A stretch of DNA of 64,000 nucleotides from the NCBI RefSeq assembly GCF_009498455.1, contig NZ_CP045644.1, positions 5,087,001 through 5,151,000 on the forward strand, written 5' to 3'. The notes beneath the pieces are model-generated. The model worked only from the letters and a program-made list of their open reading frames with translations, ran no database searches and was not told where the DNA came from. The position numbers were made by a program, and so were the translations under genes. Of this stretch, positions 1 to 7,648 are shown piece after piece; the first letter of the stretch is position 1, and the number at the start of each line of letters is the position of its first letter. The stretch comes from Variovorax paradoxus. GTDB taxonomy: Bacteria > Pseudomonadota > Gammaproteobacteria > Burkholderiales > Burkholderiaceae_C.

Positions 1-276
1 TGGCAGCGCCACCGCTTCACCGCGCTGCTGGTGACGCACGACGTGCAGGAAGCCGTGGCGTTGGCCGACCGCGTGATCCTCATCGAAGACGGCCGCATCG
101 CGCTCGACGAGAACATCGCGCTGGCCCGCCCGCGCTCGCAGGGCGACCCGGCCTTTGCCGCCATCGAAAAACGAATCCTCGACCGGGTGCTGCAGAAGTC
201 CGAAGAGACCGATGTCGAAAGCACCGATGCCAGCTGGCTCACACCCCAAGCCCATGCCTTGCGCTGGGCGATCTGA
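1..276 (+). CDS. ssuB: ABC importer ATPase, C-terminal fragment (SsuB/TauB-like)
   Basis: Only the last 91 codons are present; the gene is cut by the left edge. The remnant begins just before the switch histidine in [15 protein letters not shown] and continues through the LIEDGRI strand of an ABC nucleotide-binding domain. Walker A, signature and Walker B lie outside the window. The H-loop wording and short tail fit the SsuB/TauB/NrtD group, which powers import of aliphatic sulfonates, taurine or nitrate from the inner membrane face. SsuB is favoured because sulfur genes follow; metY starts 36 bases after the stop on the same strand. TauB or a related ATPase cannot be excluded. Confidence 0.6.
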   Translation, partial: WQRHRFTALLVTHDVQEAVALADRVILIEDGRIALDENIALARPRSQGDPAFAAIEKRILDRVLQKSEETDVESTDASWLTPQAHALRWAI

Positions 277-312
277 GTCGTTTCATTCCTTCCCCATTTG
301 AAAGGCAGTCGC

Positions 313-1602
313 ATGTCGCAGAACTGGAAATTCGAAACCCTGTCGGTCCACGCCGGTTATTCGCCCGAGCCGACCACCCGTGCGGTCGCGCCGCCGATCT
401 ACCAGACCGTGGCCTACGCCTTCGACAGCGCGCAGCACGGCGCGGACCTGTTCGACCTGAAGGTGCCGGGCAACATCTACACGCGCATCAACAACCCGAC
501 GCAGGACGTGCTGGAGCAGCGCGTGGCCGCGCTCGAAGGCGGCATTGCCGCGCTGGCACTGGCCTCGGGCCAGGCGGCCGTGACCTACGCGATCCAGACC
601 ATCGCCGAGGCCGGTGACAACATCATCAGCAGCACGGCGCTTTACGGCGGCACCTACAACCTGTTCGCCCACACGCTGCCGCAGTTCGGCATCACCACGC
701 GCTTTGCGGACCACCGCGATCCGAACAGCTTCGAGAAGCTGTTCGACGAGAAGACCAAGGCGGTGTTCGTCGAGTCGCTGGGCAACCCGGCCGGCAACGT
801 GACCGACATCGCGGCCATCGCCGAGATCGCGCACCGCCACGGCGTGCCGCTCATCGTCGACAACACCGTGCCCTCGCCGTACCTGAGCCGGCCCATCGAG
901 CACGGCGCCGACGTCGTGGTGCATTCGCTCACCAAGTACCTGGGTGGCCACGGCACCAGCATCGGTGGCGCCATCGTCGACTCGGGCAAGTTCCCGTGGG
1001 CCGAGCACAAGGAGCGCTTCAAGCGCCTGAACGAGCCCGACGTGAGTTATCACGGCGTGGTCTACACCGAGGCGCTGGGCCCGGCCGCGTACATCGGCCG
1101 TGCGCGCGTGGTGCCGCTGCGCAACATGGGCGCGGCCATCTCGCCGTTCAACGCCTTCCTGATCCTGCAGGGCATCGAGACGCTGGCATTGCGCATGGAC
1201 CGCATCAGCAGCAACGCGCTCGCGGTGGCGCAGCACCTGAAGCAGAGCAAGGCCGTCAACTGGGTGAACTACGCCGCACTCGAAGACCATGCCGACTACG
1301 CACTGGCCAAGAAGTACTTCGGCGGTCGTTCGAGCGGCGTGCTGACCTTCGGCATCGGCGCGGGGCGCGAGGGTGGGGCGAAGTTCCTCGATGCGCTGAA
1401 ACTCTTCACGCGCCTCGTCAACATCGGCGACGTGCGCTCGCTGGCCACGCACCCCGCATCGACCACGCACCGGCAGCTGTCGCCCGAAGAGCTGGCCCGG
1501 GCCGGCGTGACGGAAGACACGGTGCGCCTGTCGGTGGGCATCGAGCACATCGACGACCTGATTGCCGACCTCGACCAGGCGCTTGCTGCCGCGTCGAACT
1601 GA
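313..1602 (+). CDS. metY: O-acetylhomoserine sulfhydrylase
   Basis: PLP enzyme of 429 residues that makes homocysteine from O-acetylhomoserine and sulfide, in the cytoplasmic methionine pathway. It has the Cys/Met metabolism signature: the YTRINNPT motif near the N-terminus, and HSLTKYLGGHG with the PLP lysine at about residue 208. Length is that of MetY (about 430) rather than MetB/MetC (about 390). ATG 313 is chosen over an in-frame TTG at 298 because MSQNWKFETLSVHAGY is the usual family N-terminus. The nitroreductase gene starts 16 bases after its stop, so the two are probably cotranscribed, perhaps with the sulfonate importer upstream as a sulfide-using step. Confidence 0.92.
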   Translation: MSQNWKFETLSVHAGYSPEPTTRAVAPPIYQTVAYAFDSAQHGADLFDLKVPGNIYTRINNPTQDVLEQRVAALEGGIAALALASGQAAVTYAIQTIAEAGDNIISSTALYGGTYNLFAHTLPQFGITTRFADHRDPNSFEKLFDEKTKAVFVESLGNPAGNVTDIAAIAEIAHRHGVPLIVDNTVPSPYLSRPIEHGADVVVHSLTKYLGGHGTSIGGAIVDSGKFPWAEHKERFKRLNEPDVSYHGVVYTEALGPAAYIGRARVVPLRNMGAAISPFNAFLILQGIETLALRMDRISSNALAVAQHLKQSKAVNWVNYAALEDHADYALAKKYFGGRSSGVLTFGIGAGREGGAKFLDALKLFTRLVNIGDVRSLATHPASTTHRQLSPEELARAGVTEDTVRLSVGIEHIDDLIADLDQALAAASN

Positions 1603-1618
1603 TGCGGTGTTGCAAGCC

Positions 1619-2215
1619 ATGACCACACTGCAAGCCCTTCCCGACGCTGCGCTCGACCAGCTGTTCCGTAAGGCGCGCACCGTGCACGCCTTCAAGCCGG
1701 TGCCCGTGACCGACGCGCTGATCCATCAGCTGTATGACCTCGTGAAGTGGGGCCCGACCGCCTACAACGCCCAGCCCGCGCGCTATGTGTTCGTGCGCAG
1801 CGAGGAGGCCAAGGCCAGGCTGAAGCCGGCCGTGTCGGCGGGCAACACCGCGCAGACGCTGCAAGCCGGCGTGACGGTGATCGTCGCGCACGACACGCGC
1901 TTCTACGAGCACCTGCCCACGCAGTTCCCCGCCTATGACGCGAAGCCCTTCTTCGAGAAGAGCGCCGACGCCGCGCAGGCCACGGCCTTTCGCAACAGCA
2001 GCCTGCAAGGCGCCTACCTGATCCTGGCGGCGCGCTCGCTCGGGCTCGACGCGGGGCCGCAGTCGGGGTTCAACGCCGACCTCGTCGACAAGGCCTTCTT
2101 CCCCGACGGCCGCTGTCGCGCGAACTTCCTCGTCAACCTCGGCGTGGCCGACCACGCCGGCACCTTCGAACGCGGGCCCCGGCTGGCGTTCGACGATGTG
2201 GCTGAGATCGTCTGA
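1619..2215 (+). CDS. nitroreductase family protein, malonic semialdehyde reductase (RutE/HadB) type
   Basis: FMN-dependent nitroreductase-fold protein of 198 residues. The order ARTVHAFKPVPV, then KWGPTAYNAQPARYVFV, then LGLDAGPQSGFN and FLVNLGVAD is that of the RutE/HadB subgroup, whose members reduce malonic semialdehyde or halogenated and nitro compounds with NAD(P)H. No rut genes are nearby, so a role in pyrimidine degradation is not supported by context. The ATG at 1619 lies 16 bases after metY. The subfamily call is fairly sure; the physiological substrate is unknown. Confidence 0.8.
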   Translation: MTTLQALPDAALDQLFRKARTVHAFKPVPVTDALIHQLYDLVKWGPTAYNAQPARYVFVRSEEAKARLKPAVSAGNTAQTLQAGVTVIVAHDTRFYEHLPTQFPAYDAKPFFEKSADAAQATAFRNSSLQGAYLILAARSLGLDAGPQSGFNADLVDKAFFPDGRCRANFLVNLGVADHAGTFERGPRLAFDDVAEIV

Positions 2216-2269
2216 GCGCCGTTCGTTTTTTCACTCACAACCCCTGTCAACCCTGAAAGAGAAATCACC

Positions 2270-2485
2270 ATGTCCATCCAAGCCATCAACGTCCGCAACC
2301 AGTTCAAGGGCAAGGTCCGCGAGATCATCCGCGGCGACGTCGTCTCCGAAGTCGATGTCGAAACCGCCTGGGGCATCGTCACCTCGGTCATCACCACGCG
2401 CTCGGTCGACGAGCTGCAGCTGAAGGTGGGCTCCGACGTGGTCGCCCTCGTGAAGTCGACCGAAGTTTCGATCGCCAAGCTCTGA
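2270..2485 (+). CDS. molybdopterin/molybdate-binding Mop (TOBE) protein
   Basis: A 71-residue protein that is a single Mop/TOBE domain. It starts MSIQAINVRNQFKGKVREI and contains SEVDVETAWGIVTSVITTRSVDEL and the closing VVALVKSTEVSIAKL, the hallmarks of small molybdopterin-binding proteins that buffer molybdate or tungstate in the cytoplasm as oligomers. A clear AGAG-type ribosome site lies about 8 bases before the ATG. No mod genes are near. A hairpin with a T-run follows at 2508-2538, so this is probably the end of a transcript. Confidence 0.85.
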   Translation: MSIQAINVRNQFKGKVREIIRGDVVSEVDVETAWGIVTSVITTRSVDELQLKVGSDVVALVKSTEVSIAKL

Positions 2486-2507
2486 CGGACCCTCGGGCTT
2501 TGCGATT

Positions 2508-2538
2508 CCCCGGTGCTGTCTTTGGTGCCGGGGTTTTT
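2508..2538 (+). terminator. intrinsic terminator after the Mop gene
   Basis: CCCCGG (2508-2513) and CCGGGG (2528-2533) can pair across a 14-base loop and are followed at once by five T residues. The site is 22 bases after the Mop stop codon. The stem is only 6 bp, so strength is uncertain. Confidence 0.5.
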
Positions 2539-2578
2539 CGTTTGGAGCCGCTGATTCGGGGCGTGTGCGCAGGCCACC

Positions 2579-2788
2579 GGGTACTTCCCTCCGCGAATGT
2601 CCTCCGGCCTGCGGCCTCCCCCTTGATTTCGCTGCGGGAAGCACCCAGTGTCCTGCGCACACCGAGCGCGGTCGTGGTGCTGCCCGATCAACGAACGCTC
2701 TGATGACGCTCACGTCGATGGGGTGCCTTGCGCAGCGAAATCAAGGGGGAGGGCGAAGCCCGGAGGACATTCGCGGAGCAAGGTACCC
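2579..2788. repeat. pair of inverted dispersed-repeat copies
   Basis: Two copies of about 58 bases face each other (2579-2636 and 2731-2788) around about 94 bases of unique sequence. The conserved cores are 2589-2607 against 2760-2778 (19 of 19) and 2615-2636 against 2731-2752 (22 of 22 in reverse complement). GGGTAC blocks lie at the outer ends. The 471-base gap between the Mop gene and the rhodanese gene contains nothing else that looks coding. There is no transposase and no target duplication, so this is probably a non-autonomous, REP/MITE-like intergenic repeat. Confidence 0.75.
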
Positions 2789-2870
2789 CGTCGACGGGAG
2801 TGCGCCCTGAAGCACCCGGGCCCAGAACTCCATAGATCACAAGGTTGTTAAGAATCGACTTTTGAGTTGT

Positions 2871-2898
2871 TTGACCTTCTTCAATGCACTCCTACAGT
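2871..2898 (+). promoter_or_regulatory. candidate sigma-70 promoter of the encapsulin operon
   Basis: TTGACC (2871-2876) and TACAGT (2893-2898) are separated by 16 bases, 58 bases before the chosen rhodanese start. The -35 matches consensus at 5 of 6 positions and the -10 at 4 of 6. The preceding 2826-2870 stretch is AT-richer than its surroundings. This is sequence reading only. Confidence 0.35.
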
Positions 2899-2956
2899 GG
2901 TGGTTATCGCCATCAGTGAAGATGGAATGACCAACGCACAACAGGAGTCGAACCGC

Positions 2957-3439
2957 ATGTCCGTGGAAGTTGAAGATGTCATCGCCTTGCCGCCCGCCCT
3001 CGAACAAGCGCGCGCACAAGCTGCCGAAGCCGGTTGGCCCTATGCCGGCGGCGTGACGCCCCCCGTGGCCTGGCAACTGGTGCAGAACGGGCAGGCCGTG
3101 CTCGTCGACGTGCGCTCCGGTGAAGAGCGAAAGTTCGTCGGCCACGTGCCCGAAAGCCTGCACGTGGCGTGGGCCACAGGCACCGCGCTCACCCGCAACC
3201 CGCGCTTCGTGCGCGAACTCGAAGCCAGGCTGGCCAAGGACGGCGGCAAGGAGGCGGTGGTGCTGCTGCTGTGCCGCAGCGGCAAGCGCTCTGCACTGGC
3301 GGCTGAGGCGGCGGCCAAGGCCGGTTTCACGCAGGTCTTCAACGTGCTCGAAGGCTTCGAGGGCGAGATCGATGCGCGGCAGCACCGCGGCGGTTCCGAC
3401 GGCTGGCGCTTCCATGGCCTGCCGTGGGTACAGGACTGA
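2957..3439 (+). CDS. rhodanese-like sulfurtransferase (encapsulin operon)
   Basis: Single rhodanese domain of about 160 residues. The active-site loop is LLCRSGKRS with the persulfide-forming cysteine at about residue 106, and VLVDVRSGEER is the usual CDC25/rhodanese entry motif. Rhodaneses move sulfane sulfur between carriers. It opens the run rhodanese - epsC - XRE - encapsulin - cysteine desulfurase, which is the recurrent neighbourhood of family 2A encapsulins, so it probably passes sulfur to or from the shell-enclosed desulfurase. ATG 2957 is chosen because AGGAG (2942-2946) stands 10 bases upstream; an in-frame ATG at 2927 would add ten residues. The stop is 38 bases before epsC. Confidence 0.85.
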   Translation: MSVEVEDVIALPPALEQARAQAAEAGWPYAGGVTPPVAWQLVQNGQAVLVDVRSGEERKFVGHVPESLHVAWATGTALTRNPRFVRELEARLAKDGGKEAVVLLLCRSGKRSALAAEAAAKAGFTQVFNVLEGFEGEIDARQHRGGSDGWRFHGLPWVQD

Positions 3440-3477
3440 ATCCGAAAAACACAGGCACACAGGGGAGGAAAAAACAC

Positions 3478-4398
3478 ATGGCTCAATTTGAAGTGAGCGA
3501 CATCGTGCGCGCACTGCACGAGGTGCGCGACGAGTGGCGCGATTCGCAGCGCCGGTCGCGCGAGCCCGGTGCCCGCGAGTTTCCGTCGCGCGACGCGCTG
3601 GCGCAGATCGTCGAAGCGCTCAAGGGCGCGCTCTTTCCGATGCGGCTCGGCCCGCCGGACCTGCGCCATGAGAGCGAGGATTTCTATGTGGGCCACACGC
3701 TCGATTCCGCCTTGCAAGCGCTGCGGGTGCAGGCCCGGCTCGAGCTCAACTTCAATGCACGGCTCGCACCGCGCCCCGCGAGCGAGATCGATGCGTCGGC
3801 CACCGAGGCGGTGCGGCAGTTCGCGAACACATTGCCCGGCCTGCGCCGGCTGCTCGACAGCGACGTGCTCGCGGCCTACCAGGGCGACCCGGCCGCGCGC
3901 AGTGTCGACGAGGTGCTGCTGTGCTACCCGGGTGTGCTGGCGATGATCCATCACCGCCTCGCGCACCGGCTCTACGAACTCGACCTGCCGCTGCTCGCGC
4001 GCATCGTGGCCGAGCTGGCGCATGCGCAGACCGGCATCGACATCCACCCGGGCGCGACGATCGACGCGGGCTTCTTCATCGACCACGGCACGGGCGTCGT
4101 GATAGGCGAGACGGCCGTCATCGGCAAGCGCGTGCGGCTGTACCAGGCCGTCACGCTCGGCGCCAAGCGCTTCCCGACCGACGCCGAAGGCAACCTGCAG
4201 AAGGGCCTGCCGCGCCATCCTGTGGTGGAGGACGACGTGGTGATCTACGCGGGTGCGACCATTTTGGGCCGCGTCACCCTGGGCAAGGGCGCAGTCATCG
4301 GTGGCAACGTGTGGATCACCGACGACGTGAAGCCCGGTGCCAGCGTCACACAGGCCAGCCTGCAGAACAACAGCGCACCGAAGGCGGGCAGCGCATGA
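3478..4398 (+). CDS. epsC: serine O-acetyltransferase EpsC
   Basis: Enzyme of 306 residues that acetylates L-serine with acetyl-CoA to give O-acetylserine, the carbon skeleton for cysteine. The N-terminal helical SAT domain runs to about residue 180. A left-handed beta-helix of hexapeptide repeats follows (GIDIHPGATIDAGFFIDHG, VIGETAVIGKRVRLYQAVTLGAKRF), with the catalytic histidine of DHGTGVVIGE at about residue 203. Length and domain layout fit EpsC rather than the shorter CysE. ATG 3478 follows a strong AGGGGAGG site; an upstream in-frame GTG/ATG-like extension is not needed. It overlaps the XRE gene by ATGA. In family 2A encapsulin loci this enzyme supplies the cysteine precursor used by the desulfurase. 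Confidence 0.93.
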   Translation: MAQFEVSDIVRALHEVRDEWRDSQRRSREPGAREFPSRDALAQIVEALKGALFPMRLGPPDLRHESEDFYVGHTLDSALQALRVQARLELNFNARLAPRPASEIDASATEAVRQFANTLPGLRRLLDSDVLAAYQGDPAARSVDEVLLCYPGVLAMIHHRLAHRLYELDLPLLARIVAELAHAQTGIDIHPGATIDAGFFIDHGTGVVIGETAVIGKRVRLYQAVTLGAKRFPTDAEGNLQKGLPRHPVVEDDVVIYAGATILGRVTLGKGAVIGGNVWITDDVKPGASVTQASLQNNSAPKAGSA

Positions 4399-4664
4399 AA
4401 GCCTTTGTCGAAGACTTCGGCGTCACCGTGCGCCAGCTGCGCGAAGGGCAGGGCTGGTCGCAGGAGCAGCTGGCCGAGCGTTCCGATCTGAACCGCTCGT
4501 ACGTGGGCGAGATCGAGCGCGGGCGTGTGATCCCGTCGATCGTCACGGCGCAGAAGTTGGCCACCGCACTGGGCATCAACATCGTCAACCTGCTCGCACG
4601 TTGCGAGCAACTGGAACAGTCGCGTCTTGCACGGCGGATCAACTTGGCGGCTATAGCCTGTTGA
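4395..4664 (+). CDS. XRE-family transcriptional regulator inside the encapsulin operon
   Basis: An 89-residue protein made almost wholly of one Cro/C1-type helix-turn-helix (about residues 10-65: VTVRQLREGQGWSQEQLAER, then SYVGEIERGRVIPSIVTAQKLATALGI). It has no effector domain. The ATG overlaps the epsC stop (ATGA), so the two are translationally coupled. A 9-bp perfect inverted repeat lies 11 bases after its stop and 41 bases before the encapsulin start, which is a natural operator or attenuator candidate. It may repress or activate this operon or cysteine genes; the target is not shown by the sequence. Confidence 0.85.
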   Translation: MKAFVEDFGVTVRQLREGQGWSQEQLAERSDLNRSYVGEIERGRVIPSIVTAQKLATALGINIVNLLARCEQLEQSRLARRINLAAIAC

Positions 4665-4674
4665 GGGGAAACCC

Positions 4675-4699
4675 GTGGTCCCCGGACACTGGGGACCAC
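4675..4699. promoter_or_regulatory. perfect inverted repeat before the encapsulin gene
   Basis: GTGGTCCCC (4675-4683) and GGGGACCAC (4691-4699) form a 9-bp perfect inverted repeat with a 7-base spacer, in the 75-base gap between the XRE and encapsulin genes. It is followed by GTGTTTTCTTC, so it could act as an operator for the XRE protein or as a weak terminator/attenuator that sets shell-to-enzyme ratio. Confidence 0.45.
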
Positions 4700-4739
4700 A
4701 GTGTTTTCTTCTTTCTCTCAACCCACGGAGCCTTGATCC

Positions 4740-5672
4740 ATGAGCGCAACAGTCGGTGGTACCACCGCCCTTGGCGACAACGCCGCACGCCAGCTGGCCA
4801 ATGCCACAAAGACAGTTCCCCAGCTCGAGACCATCAGCCCGCGCTGGCTGACGCACCTGCTGCAATGGGTGCCGGTGGAGGCTGGCATCTACCGCGTCAA
4901 CAAGGTCAAGAACCCCGAGTCGATCAAGGTCACGTGCACCTCGCGCGAAGAAGAGAACCAGCTGCCGCGCACCTTCGTCGACTACGAAGAGAACCCGCGC
5001 GAGCACTACCTGAATGCCGTGAGCACCGTGCTCGACGTGCACACCCGCATCTCCGACCTCTACAGCAGCCCGCACGACCAGATCAAGGAGCAGCTGCGTC
5101 TCACGATCGAGACGATCAAGGAGAACCAGGAGAGCGAGCTCATCAACAACCCCGACTACGGCCTGCTGGCGCAAGTGAGCGAAGAGCAACGCATCTTTCC
5201 GCTGACCGGCGCGCCCACGCCCGACGACCTGGACGAGCTGCTGACCAAGGTATGGAAAGAGCCCGCGTTCTTCCTCACGCACCCGCTGGCCATTGCCGCC
5301 TTCGGCCGTGAAGCCACGCGCCGCGGCACACCACCGCCGACCGTGAGCCTCTTCGGTTCGCAGTTCATCACCTGGCGCGGCATTCCGCTGATTCCATCGA
5401 ACAAGGTGCCGGTGGCGGACGGCAAGAGCAAGATCCTGCTGCTGCGCGTGGGCGACAAGCGCCAGGGCGTGGTGGGCCTCTTTCAGCCGGGCCTGTCGGG
5501 CGAGCAGAGCCCGGGGCTGTCGGTGCGCTTCATGGGCATCAACAACCATGCGATCGCGTCGTACCTGATCTCGCTGTACTGCTCGCTCGCGGTGCTGACC
5601 ACCGACGCGCTGGCCGTGCTCGACGATGTCGAGATCGGCAAGTACCACGACTATCCCGACACCTACAAGTAA
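4740..5672 (+). CDS. family 2A encapsulin shell protein (SrpI-like)
   Basis: 310-residue HK97-fold shell protein. The arrangement TVPQLETISPRWLTHLLQWVPVEAG at the N-terminus, FVDYEENPREHYLNAVSTVLDVHTRISDLYSSPHDQIKEQLRL in the middle (given here as landmarks around residues 78-120), FFLTHPLAIAAFGREATRRG, SQFITWRGIPLIPS and the C-terminal ALAVLDDVEIGKYHDYPD is that of the Synechococcus SrpI group. These shells self-assemble into small icosahedral compartments that enclose a cysteine desulfurase. GGAG (4727-4730) sits 9 bases before the ATG. The cargo gene starts 6 bases after the stop. A phage capsid origin is known for the fold, but no phage genes are here. Confidence 0.93.
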   Translation: MSATVGGTTALGDNAARQLANATKTVPQLETISPRWLTHLLQWVPVEAGIYRVNKVKNPESIKVTCTSREEENQLPRTFVDYEENPREHYLNAVSTVLDVHTRISDLYSSPHDQIKEQLRLTIETIKENQESELINNPDYGLLAQVSEEQRIFPLTGAPTPDDLDELLTKVWKEPAFFLTHPLAIAAFGREATRRGTPPPTVSLFGSQFITWRGIPLIPSNKVPVADGKSKILLLRVGDKRQGVVGLFQPGLSGEQSPGLSVRFMGINNHAIASYLISLYCSLAVLTTDALAVLDDVEIGKYHDYPDTYK

Positions 5673-5678
5673 GCCGCG

Positions 5679-7634
5679 GTGAGCAGCACACCCCCGTTCC
5701 CGGGCGAGGCGCCGTTCGAACCGGCCATCCTCGCGCGCATGGCCAGCGCCATGTTCTCCGCGCCCCCGGGCGCGCAGTTTCCCGCCAACATCGCACCGCC
5801 GGGCTCGCCGCTGGTGAGTCCCGCCGGCTTCGGGCCGAGCGTGCCGGGCACGCCGATTCCGCAAGGGCAGATTCCGGGCGCCAATGTGCTGCCCGCATCG
5901 CCGACCCAACTGCCTTCGCTCGCGAACCGCGCGCCGGCCTTGCTGCCGCATGCGGTGGCGGGCAATGGTGTGCCGGACAACGTGTTGTCCGTGGCGCCGG
6001 CTTTCGAGCCGCGTTCGGGCGGTGTGGTGCAGGGCGTGCCGCAGCAAGTCGGAGCACCCGTGGCGCCGCAGGCTGCGGCCTCGCCGTTCTACTTCCTGAG
6101 CGAGAGCCATGGCGATCCGTCGGCTGGAGCGACCCCCGCTATCTCACCCCCCGGGCAGGTCTTGCCCCCTCTCCCGCTTGCGGGAGAGGGCTGGGGTGAG
6201 GGTCTGCGGACGAACCAGAGTGCGGGGTCGCCCCTCACCCCAACCCTCTCCCCAGAGGGGCGAGGGAGCCAAGCCCAGGTGCTAGGGAGTGAGAAGCCGC
6301 AGTTCTACTTCGTCGATGCGGTACGTCTGCCCAATGGCTTCGTCACGCCAGCCAAGCCCGATCCGCGCGGCCCCGATGCCGTGCCGCTCGCCGGCACCGG
6401 CCAGCATCCGCCGTTCGACGTCAATGCCGTGCGCCGCGACTTCCCGATCCTGCAGGAGCGCGTCAACGGCAAGCAGCTCGTGTGGTTCGACAACGCCGCC
6501 ACCACGCACAAGCCGCAATCGGTCATCGACCGCATCGCGTACTTCTACGCACACGAGAACTCGAACATCCACCGCGCGGCGCATGAGCTGGCCGCGCGCG
6601 CGACCGACGCTTATGAGGGCGCACGGGAGCGCGTGCGCTTGTTTCTCAACGCGCCGGAAATCGACGAAGTGATCTTCGTGCGCGGCACCACCGAGGCGAT
6701 CAACCTCGTGGCCAAGAGCTGGGGCGGCCAGCACGTGGGCGAGGGCGACGAGATCATCGTGTCGAACCTGGAGCACCACGCCAACATCGTGCCGTGGCAG
6801 CAGCTTGCCGCCGCCAAGGGCGCGAAGCTGCGCGTGATTCCGGTGGACGATTCGGGCCAGGTGCTGCTCGATGAATACCGCAAGCTGTTGAACGACCGCA
6901 CGAAGATCGTTGCGGTCACGCAGGTCTCCAACGCGCTGGGCACCGTGGTGCCGGTGAAGGAGATCGTCGAGTTGGCACACCGTGCCGGCGCCAAGGCGCT
7001 GGTCGATGGCGCGCAATCGGTCTCGCACATGCGGGTCGACGTGCAGGACCTCGGCGCCGACTTCTTCGTCTTCTCCGGCCACAAGGTGTTCGGCCCGACC
7101 GGCATCGGTGTGGTCTGGGGCAAGCGCGAGGTGCTCGAAGACATGCCCCCGTGGCAAGGTGGCGGCAACATGATTGCCGACGTCACCTTCGAGAAGACCG
7201 TGTTCCAGCCGATCCCGAACAAGTTCGAGGCCGGCACCGGCAACATCGCCGATGCCGTGGGTCTGGGTGCGGCCATCGACTATGTCAACAAGGTCGGCAT
7301 CGAGAACATCGCGCGCTACGAGCACGACCTGCTGGTGTACGGCATGGCGCAACTGGGTGCGATTCCCGGTGTGCGGCTGATCGGCACGGCGGCCGACAAG
7401 GCGAGCGTGATGTCCTTCGTGCTCGACGGCTACACCACCGAAGAGGTGGGCCACGCGCTCAACGACGAAGGCATTGCGGTGCGCACGGGACACCACTGCG
7501 CGCAGCCGATCCTGCGGCGCTTCGGCGTCGAGACCACGGTGCGGCCGTCGCTGGCGTTCTACAACACCTTCGACGAGATCGATCGGCTGGTGACGGTGGT
7601 GCGGCGTCTGGCTGGCCAGCGGCGCACGCGCTGA
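5679..7634 (+). CDS. encapsulin cargo: SufS-type cysteine desulfurase with long targeting domain
   Basis: 651 residues. Residues about 245-651 are a type II (SufS-like) cysteine desulfurase: FDNAATTHKPQ, the PLP lysine in FSGHKVFGP at about 469, and the persulfide cysteine in RTGHHCAQP at about 607. It converts cysteine to alanine and enzyme-bound sulfane sulfur. Residues 1-244 are Pro/Ala/Gly-rich and look disordered, as in family 2A encapsulin cargo, where this region directs loading. It includes LARMASAMFSAPPGAQFP near residue 20 and two related motifs, FYFLSE (137) and FYFVDA (209). Between them residues about 164-196 are encoded by a dispersed palindromic repeat. GTG start 5679 lies 6 bases after the shell gene. 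Confidence 0.92.
   Translation: MSSTPPFPGEAPFEPAILARMASAMFSAPPGAQFPANIAPPGSPLVSPAGFGPSVPGTPIPQGQIPGANVLPASPTQLPSLANRAPALLPHAVAGNGVPDNVLSVAPAFEPRSGGVVQGVPQQVGAPVAPQAAASPFYFLSESHGDPSAGATPAISPPGQVLPPLPLAGEGWGEGLRTNQSAGSPLTPTLSPEGRGSQAQVLGSEKPQFYFVDAVRLPNGFVTPAKPDPRGPDAVPLAGTGQHPPFDVNAVRRDFPILQERVNGKQLVWFDNAATTHKPQSVIDRIAYFYAHENSNIHRAAHELAARATDAYEGARERVRLFLNAPEIDEVIFVRGTTEAINLVAKSWGGQHVGEGDEIIVSNLEHHANIVPWQQLAAAKGAKLRVIPVDDSGQVLLDEYRKLLNDRTKIVAVTQVSNALGTVVPVKEIVELAHRAGAKALVDGAQSVSHMRVDVQDLGADFFVFSGHKVFGPTGIGVVWGKREVLEDMPPWQGGGNMIADVTFEKTVFQPIPNKFEAGTGNIADAVGLGAAIDYVNKVGIENIARYEHDLLVYGMAQLGAIPGVRLIGTAADKASVMSFVLDGYTTEEVGHALNDEGIAVRTGHHCAQPILRRFGVETTVRPSLAFYNTFDEIDRLVTVVRRLAGQRRTR
6167..6266. repeat. 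in-frame palindromic repeat within the cargo targeting domain
   Basis: Two hairpins make up the element. CCCTCTCCCGC/GCGGGAGAGGG (6167-6190, 11-bp perfect stem, TT loop) and CCCTCTCCCC/GGGGCGAGGG (6244-6266). Between them CTGGGGTGAGGG (6191-6202) pairs with CCCTCACCCCAA (6232-6243), so the whole unit is a large inverted repeat. It is read in frame as LPLAGEGWGEG (165-175) and PLTPTLSPEGRGS (185-197), peptides that I recognise as translations of a REP-like repeat widespread in proteobacteria. No frame is broken. Confidence 0.85.
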
Positions 7635-7648
7635 GGTCAGGTCACAGG

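Noticed and set aside
283..1695. A 470-codon open frame antisense to metY, and many other long minus- or plus-strand frames opposite real genes.
   Set aside because: They are Arg/Ala/His-rich shadows of GC-rich codons with no domain signal, while the opposite strand carries well-defined enzymes.
2579..2788. Inverted repeats as terminal repeats of an insertion sequence.
   Set aside because: Only 94 bases lie between the arms, there is no transposase ORF and no target-site duplication.
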